Shown: piece by piece, positions 61,236 to 64,000 of the stretch
Layout of the letters: every line of letters begins with the position of its first letter
Numbering within the stretch: the first letter of the stretch is position 1
Assembly (NCBI GenBank): GCA_019510185.1
Contig: JAEKKV010000013.1
Coordinates: 62,001 to 126,000, forward strand
Direction: 5' to 3'
Length of the DNA stretch: 64,000 bases
From: Verrucomicrobiota bacterium
GTDB lineage: Bacteria > Verrucomicrobiota > Verrucomicrobiia > Opitutales > Opitutaceae
The notes under the pieces: model-generated
The model's input: only the letters and a program-made list of their open reading frames with translations
The model's database searches: none
Told to the model about the DNA's origin: nothing
Translations under genes and position numbers: made by a program

Positions 61236-61889
61236 TCAGTTCGCAGGCGAGCCGTCCGATGAGGCAGGCGCTTCCAGTTGCCGGTTTAACCACGCCAGTT
61301 CCTCGGGGAAAACCGTGTGGGCTCCGCCCGGGAAAAGCAGCTTCGTCACGACCGCGCCCATATTCGTGAGCGTCGTCGCACTCTTTTCCACATATTCGAG
61401 CGGGATGTGCGCATCGAGCCGCGCGCAGCCGAGCAGGACCGGCGTGCCTCGCAAATCCCCGCCCGGGCGCGGCGTGTCGAGCGGGCCGATCAGTGCTCCG
61501 CTCAATCCGGCGACGAACCGATACCGTCGCGGCTGACGCGCCGCATATTCCAGCGCCAGGCAGGCGCCTTGGGAAAATCCTGCCAACCCGATCTGCTCCG
61601 TCTTCAAGCCCGCCGCCTCAAGTTCGCCGACGAGCGCTCCGATGACGTCCAGCGCGCTGGACAGTCCCGGCTCGTTGCGATGCAGCGGCATGAAAAACCG
61701 TTCGGGGTACCATGTGCCGTCCGTGGCCGCGGGTGCGAGAAAGGCGAGTCCGTCCGCTGGCAACCGGTTGGCGAGCCCGGCGATATCCTCGGGCGAAGAT
61801 CCGCGCCCATGAATCAGGATCACCGCTCCGTGAGCTTGGTCGGCCGCCGTCCCGAAACGAATCGTGTCGCTGGGATCGTGGAGGTGCAT
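61236..61889 (-). CDS. Phospholipase/carboxylesterase family alpha/beta hydrolase
   Basis: A 217-aa serine esterase. HGAVILIHGRGSSPEDI forms the oxyanion loop, the nucleophile is in GLAGFSQGACLALEY, the Asp is in GCARLDAHIPLEYVE and the His in FPGGAHTVFPEEL. This fits the AB_hydrolase_2 family, which acts on short acyl esters or lysophospholipids. No signal peptide. Substrate unknown. Divided from eda by 59 bp in the same direction. Confidence 0.88.
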   Translation of the reverse strand: MHLHDPSDTIRFGTAADQAHGAVILIHGRGSSPEDIAGLANRLPADGLAFLAPAATDGTWYPERFFMPLHRNEPGLSSALDVIGALVGELEAAGLKTEQIGLAGFSQGACLALEYAARQPRRYRFVAGLSGALIGPLDTPRPGGDLRGTPVLLGCARLDAHIPLEYVEKSATTLTNMGAVVTKLLFPGGAHTVFPEELAWLNRQLEAPASSDGSPAN

Positions 61890-61970
61890 GGGAAAGATTG
61901 CGCGACAGAGACAACCGGATGGCGAGGCCTTTTGAGACCTCAGCCTGCACGCGATCTCGTCCGGGGCGCT

Positions 61971-63179
61971 TCAAATCCATTGCTGGAACGCGAGGAGGGC
62001 ATCGTTGGGGTCGGCCAAGTGGGGCGTTAAAGTATTTAAAATTCCCCAGAGCGTGGTGTGCAGGGTGAGCTGCTTTCTTTGGTCGATGATCTTCAGCGTT
62101 TCCACGACGCGGTTGACGTGCTCGGCCTGATAGCTGGCGGCCAAGGGCAGGCAGAGGATGGTGCGGGCGATCCGCTCCGCCACCGGACAGTCGGTTGAGG
62201 CCTCCGATTGTAATTCGGGGACCTTGTGAAGGGCGGGGTGGAAATAGCGCCGGGGGAAAATCTGCATCGTGTGAAACTGTTCCATGAGCGCCCGTACGTC
62301 CGACTCCGATTCGCAGAGCACGGGATAATAGCTCCAGTTCCAGCCGGTGCCGGCACGCAGGGTCATGGCGGGACGCACGCAGCCGATGGTCGCCAAGGCC
62401 GCATCGTAAAGCTCCACCAGCCGCCGGCGTTGTTCGAAAACCGCGGTGATCTCATCCAGTATGGAAAGGCCCATGGCGGCGTGGACTTCGCTCATTTTGG
62501 CATTGGTGCCGATGCCGTGGAAACGCTCGTTCCCATCATGGCCGAAGCGGCGCATCCACTCCATCTTTCGGGCAAGAGCCCCGTTGGGCGCGCAGATGAA
62601 ACCGCCCTCGATGGTGTGAAAAAGCTTGGTGGCGTGGGTGCTGACCATCGAGGCATCGCCCCAAGTGAGCAGGCTCTTTCCCTGATAAGTCACACCGAAG
62701 GCGTGCGCGGCGTCGTAGATGACGGCGAGACCGTGTTTTTTGCCGATCGCGTCCAGTGCTTCGACGTCACAAGGGTTGCCAAAGACATGGGTCGCTAGGA
62801 TGGCTTCCGTGCGCGGTGTGATCGCGGCCTCCACGGCGGCCGGATCCAAGGTGAGGTGGTCGGGCTCGATGTCGGCAAACACCACACGGTGACCCTCCCA
62901 CCGGGCGGCGGCGGCGGTGGCGACGTAGGAAAACGGCGTGGTGATGATCTCGCCGCGAAGGTCGAGCGCCTTGATGATGAGCTGCAGGCCGATGGCACCG
63001 TTGACCACGCAGTGAATCGGGAAGGACACGCCGTGGTGGGCTTGCAACTTTTGCTCCAGTTCTCGCACCAGCGGTCCTTGGTTCGTCAGCCAGTTGCGCT
63101 CCCAAATGCCTGTCAGCCGTGCTTGATAACCGGCCGGTGAGGGCAAGTACGGTTCGGTGACCATCAGCGGCTTTTGCAT
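61971..63179 (-). CDS. DegT/DnrJ/EryC1/StrS family aminotransferase
   Basis: A 402-aa PLP-dependent sugar aminotransferase family member: NWLTNQGPLVRELEQKL, TTPFSYVATAAAARWEGH, ATHVFGNPCDVEALD, YDAAHAFGV and STHATKLFHTIEGGFICAPN with the PLP-binding Lys. Members make amino sugars for O-antigens, exopolysaccharides or glycosylated natural products. The true substrate is unknown. No nucleotide-sugar genes are adjacent in the window, so it may be the edge of a polysaccharide cluster. Confidence 0.9.
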   Translation of the reverse strand: MQKPLMVTEPYLPSPAGYQARLTGIWERNWLTNQGPLVRELEQKLQAHHGVSFPIHCVVNGAIGLQLIIKALDLRGEIITTPFSYVATAAAARWEGHRVVFADIEPDHLTLDPAAVEAAITPRTEAILATHVFGNPCDVEALDAIGKKHGLAVIYDAAHAFGVTYQGKSLLTWGDASMVSTHATKLFHTIEGGFICAPNGALARKMEWMRRFGHDGNERFHGIGTNAKMSEVHAAMGLSILDEITAVFEQRRRLVELYDAALATIGCVRPAMTLRAGTGWNWSYYPVLCESESDVRALMEQFHTMQIFPRRYFHPALHKVPELQSEASTDCPVAERIARTILCLPLAASYQAEHVNRVVETLKIIDQRKQLTLHTTLWGILNTLTPHLADPNDALLAFQQWI

Positions 63180-63881
63180 GGGTGAAAAGGTGAGGGAAAT
63201 CGCCGTCGTGACGTTGGCTCAACCGCCGCCAAGGAGCGGGGTTTGCGGTTTGGCCGATCGACGTTAACAATAATCCCACCTTGTTTTTTCGTAAACCGGG
63301 ACGGATACCGCCGGCTTGATGGGGTTGGTCCGGTGCGCAGAAATCTGTGAACCCGGGCTACGCCATGGGGCGCGTATCTCATCGCGGGTGTGGAGTTTTC
63401 CGGAGTGATCGCGGCCGCGATCCCGCATGGCGCCATTCTTCGTGTTTCGCGGACAGAACAACCGTCACGACTAGGGGCGGAGTGACCTTAAATATCCAGT
63501 GTCCTTATCTGCAGTATCCGTAATCAGGCGACTTCGGGAGATCGGGGGGGGGCGACGCGATGACAAAGCCTCGCAAGCAGGCATGGAAGCTGGATCTAGG
63601 AGCGCTGCGCGAGGAATGCAGCGCAAACATCGCTGGGCTTGCAGGACGCTTTCATTTGGGCCAATCAACGACGTGTGCAGTTACCTGTATGGAAGCCGGC
63701 CCAAAAAATCACAAAAAACGCCCCGACCCCTTTTGACTCGCTCTGTTCCGGGTGAGATGGCGCGATGGAATAAAGAGACGGTAAATGGAAAAGTTGTTAC
63801 TACTCGTGGATTAACAAACAGGAGAGCCGATGAGGCTCAGTGGTTCCAGCAGCCTGATAATCCCCCAAGCAGTAGTTCACC
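63180..63881. other. Gene-poor stretch with more A+T
   Basis: 702 bp between the DegT gene (-) and a small secreted protein (+). No frame here carries recognisable protein sequence; the 128-codon frame at 63499-63885 has biased, low-complexity composition (ending PPSSSSP). AT-rich segments around 63265-63300 and 63760-63830 could hold promoters. A run of nine G occurs at 63544-63552. It reads like the edge of an accessory region. Confidence 0.5.
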
Positions 63882-64000
63882 ATGAAACTGATAAAATATA
63901 TTCTTGTTTTGCTAATGACGATCACGTGTCTGCGCGCGGAGAATGATCTTACTGCCGCCGATAAACTGTTCTTTAAAGACATCCAAAAGGCTGTGGCTGG
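63882..64000 (+). CDS. Small secreted protein (3' partial)
   Basis: The first 39 codons of a gene cut by the window end. It starts MKLIKYILVLLMTITCLRAE, a clear Sec signal peptide, followed by NDLTAADKLFFKDIQKAV. There is no lipobox of standard form. Lower GC than the neighbours. Family unknown. Confidence 0.6.
   Translation, partial: MKLIKYILVLLMTITCLRAENDLTAADKLFFKDIQKAVA

Noticed and set aside
63499..63885. 128-codon frame in the right-hand gene-poor region
   Set aside because: Biased composition, no ribosome site, no family pattern, and it overlaps the start of the better-supported small secreted protein.
1..64000. CRISPR arrays, insertion sequences, prophage or rRNA
   Set aside because: No regularly spaced repeats, transposase motifs, phage structural genes or rRNA sequence were seen on either strand.

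Overview
This GC-rich window looks like a chromosomal segment of a Gram-negative member of the Verrucomicrobiota, most likely Opitutales/Opitutaceae. The assignment rests on gene content and style (secretin-based type II secretion, an outer-membrane autotransporter, small stress membrane proteins, KaiB/KaiC, long multi-PAS kinases) and is an inference; there is no rRNA in the window. Coding density is high, and many large antisense open frames are GC-driven shadows that were left out.

Layout. 1-4955: the 3' part of a YtfQRT/YjfF-type sugar ABC transporter operon, ending in a sugar phosphate isomerase/epimerase-like TIM barrel. 5020-12105: a Cys-rich orphan, a 1288-aa multi-PAS hybrid histidine kinase, and a circularly permuted ATP-grasp/alpha-E protein. 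12206-16427: a rhomboid protease, then an envelope/general-stress cluster on the minus strand (YqjK-, YqjE- and YqjD-like proteins, DUF1328, DUF3185, a DUF2959 lipoprotein, Dps, a BON-domain protein). 16557-28645: signalling on the minus strand, with a NarL-type kinase coupled to a CheB-CheR-PAS fusion, a large autotransporter with an ice-binding-like (DUF3494) head, and a tightly coupled operon of LuxR-type response regulator, KaiC, two KaiB and a histidine kinase. 28799-31331: two PilT-type ATPases.

31431-40520: mostly metabolism and detoxification, with a DUF3568 lipoprotein, an azoR-VOC operon facing an Rrf2 regulator with matching operators, a DEAD-box helicase, an aquaporin, an arsenic operon (arsR, DUF6428, arsC, ACR3 pump), a HAD phosphatase and hisC. 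40530-46538: an exopolysaccharide export locus (TPR membrane protein, outer-membrane barrel, polysaccharide export protein, tyrosine autokinase). 46584-48163: tsaC/sua5, rpsR and a tRNA-Arg(CCT). 48164-58349: a type II secretion system in two convergent blocks (gspG-M forward, gspD-E-F reverse). 58497-64000: aroC, a P-loop orphan, KDPG aldolase, an esterase, a DegT aminotransferase, a 0.7-kb gene-poor stretch, and the start of a small secreted protein.

The most interesting signal is regulatory. A 15-16 bp box, TGGGG-N3-TACCC as read on the plus strand, occurs upstream of the BON stress protein (two tandem copies), the autotransporter and the response regulator that heads the kaiC operon. In all three cases it lies exactly 23 nt from a -10-like hexamer. 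This suggests one activator, plausibly that response regulator, ties the Kai-type signalling operon to surface and stress functions.
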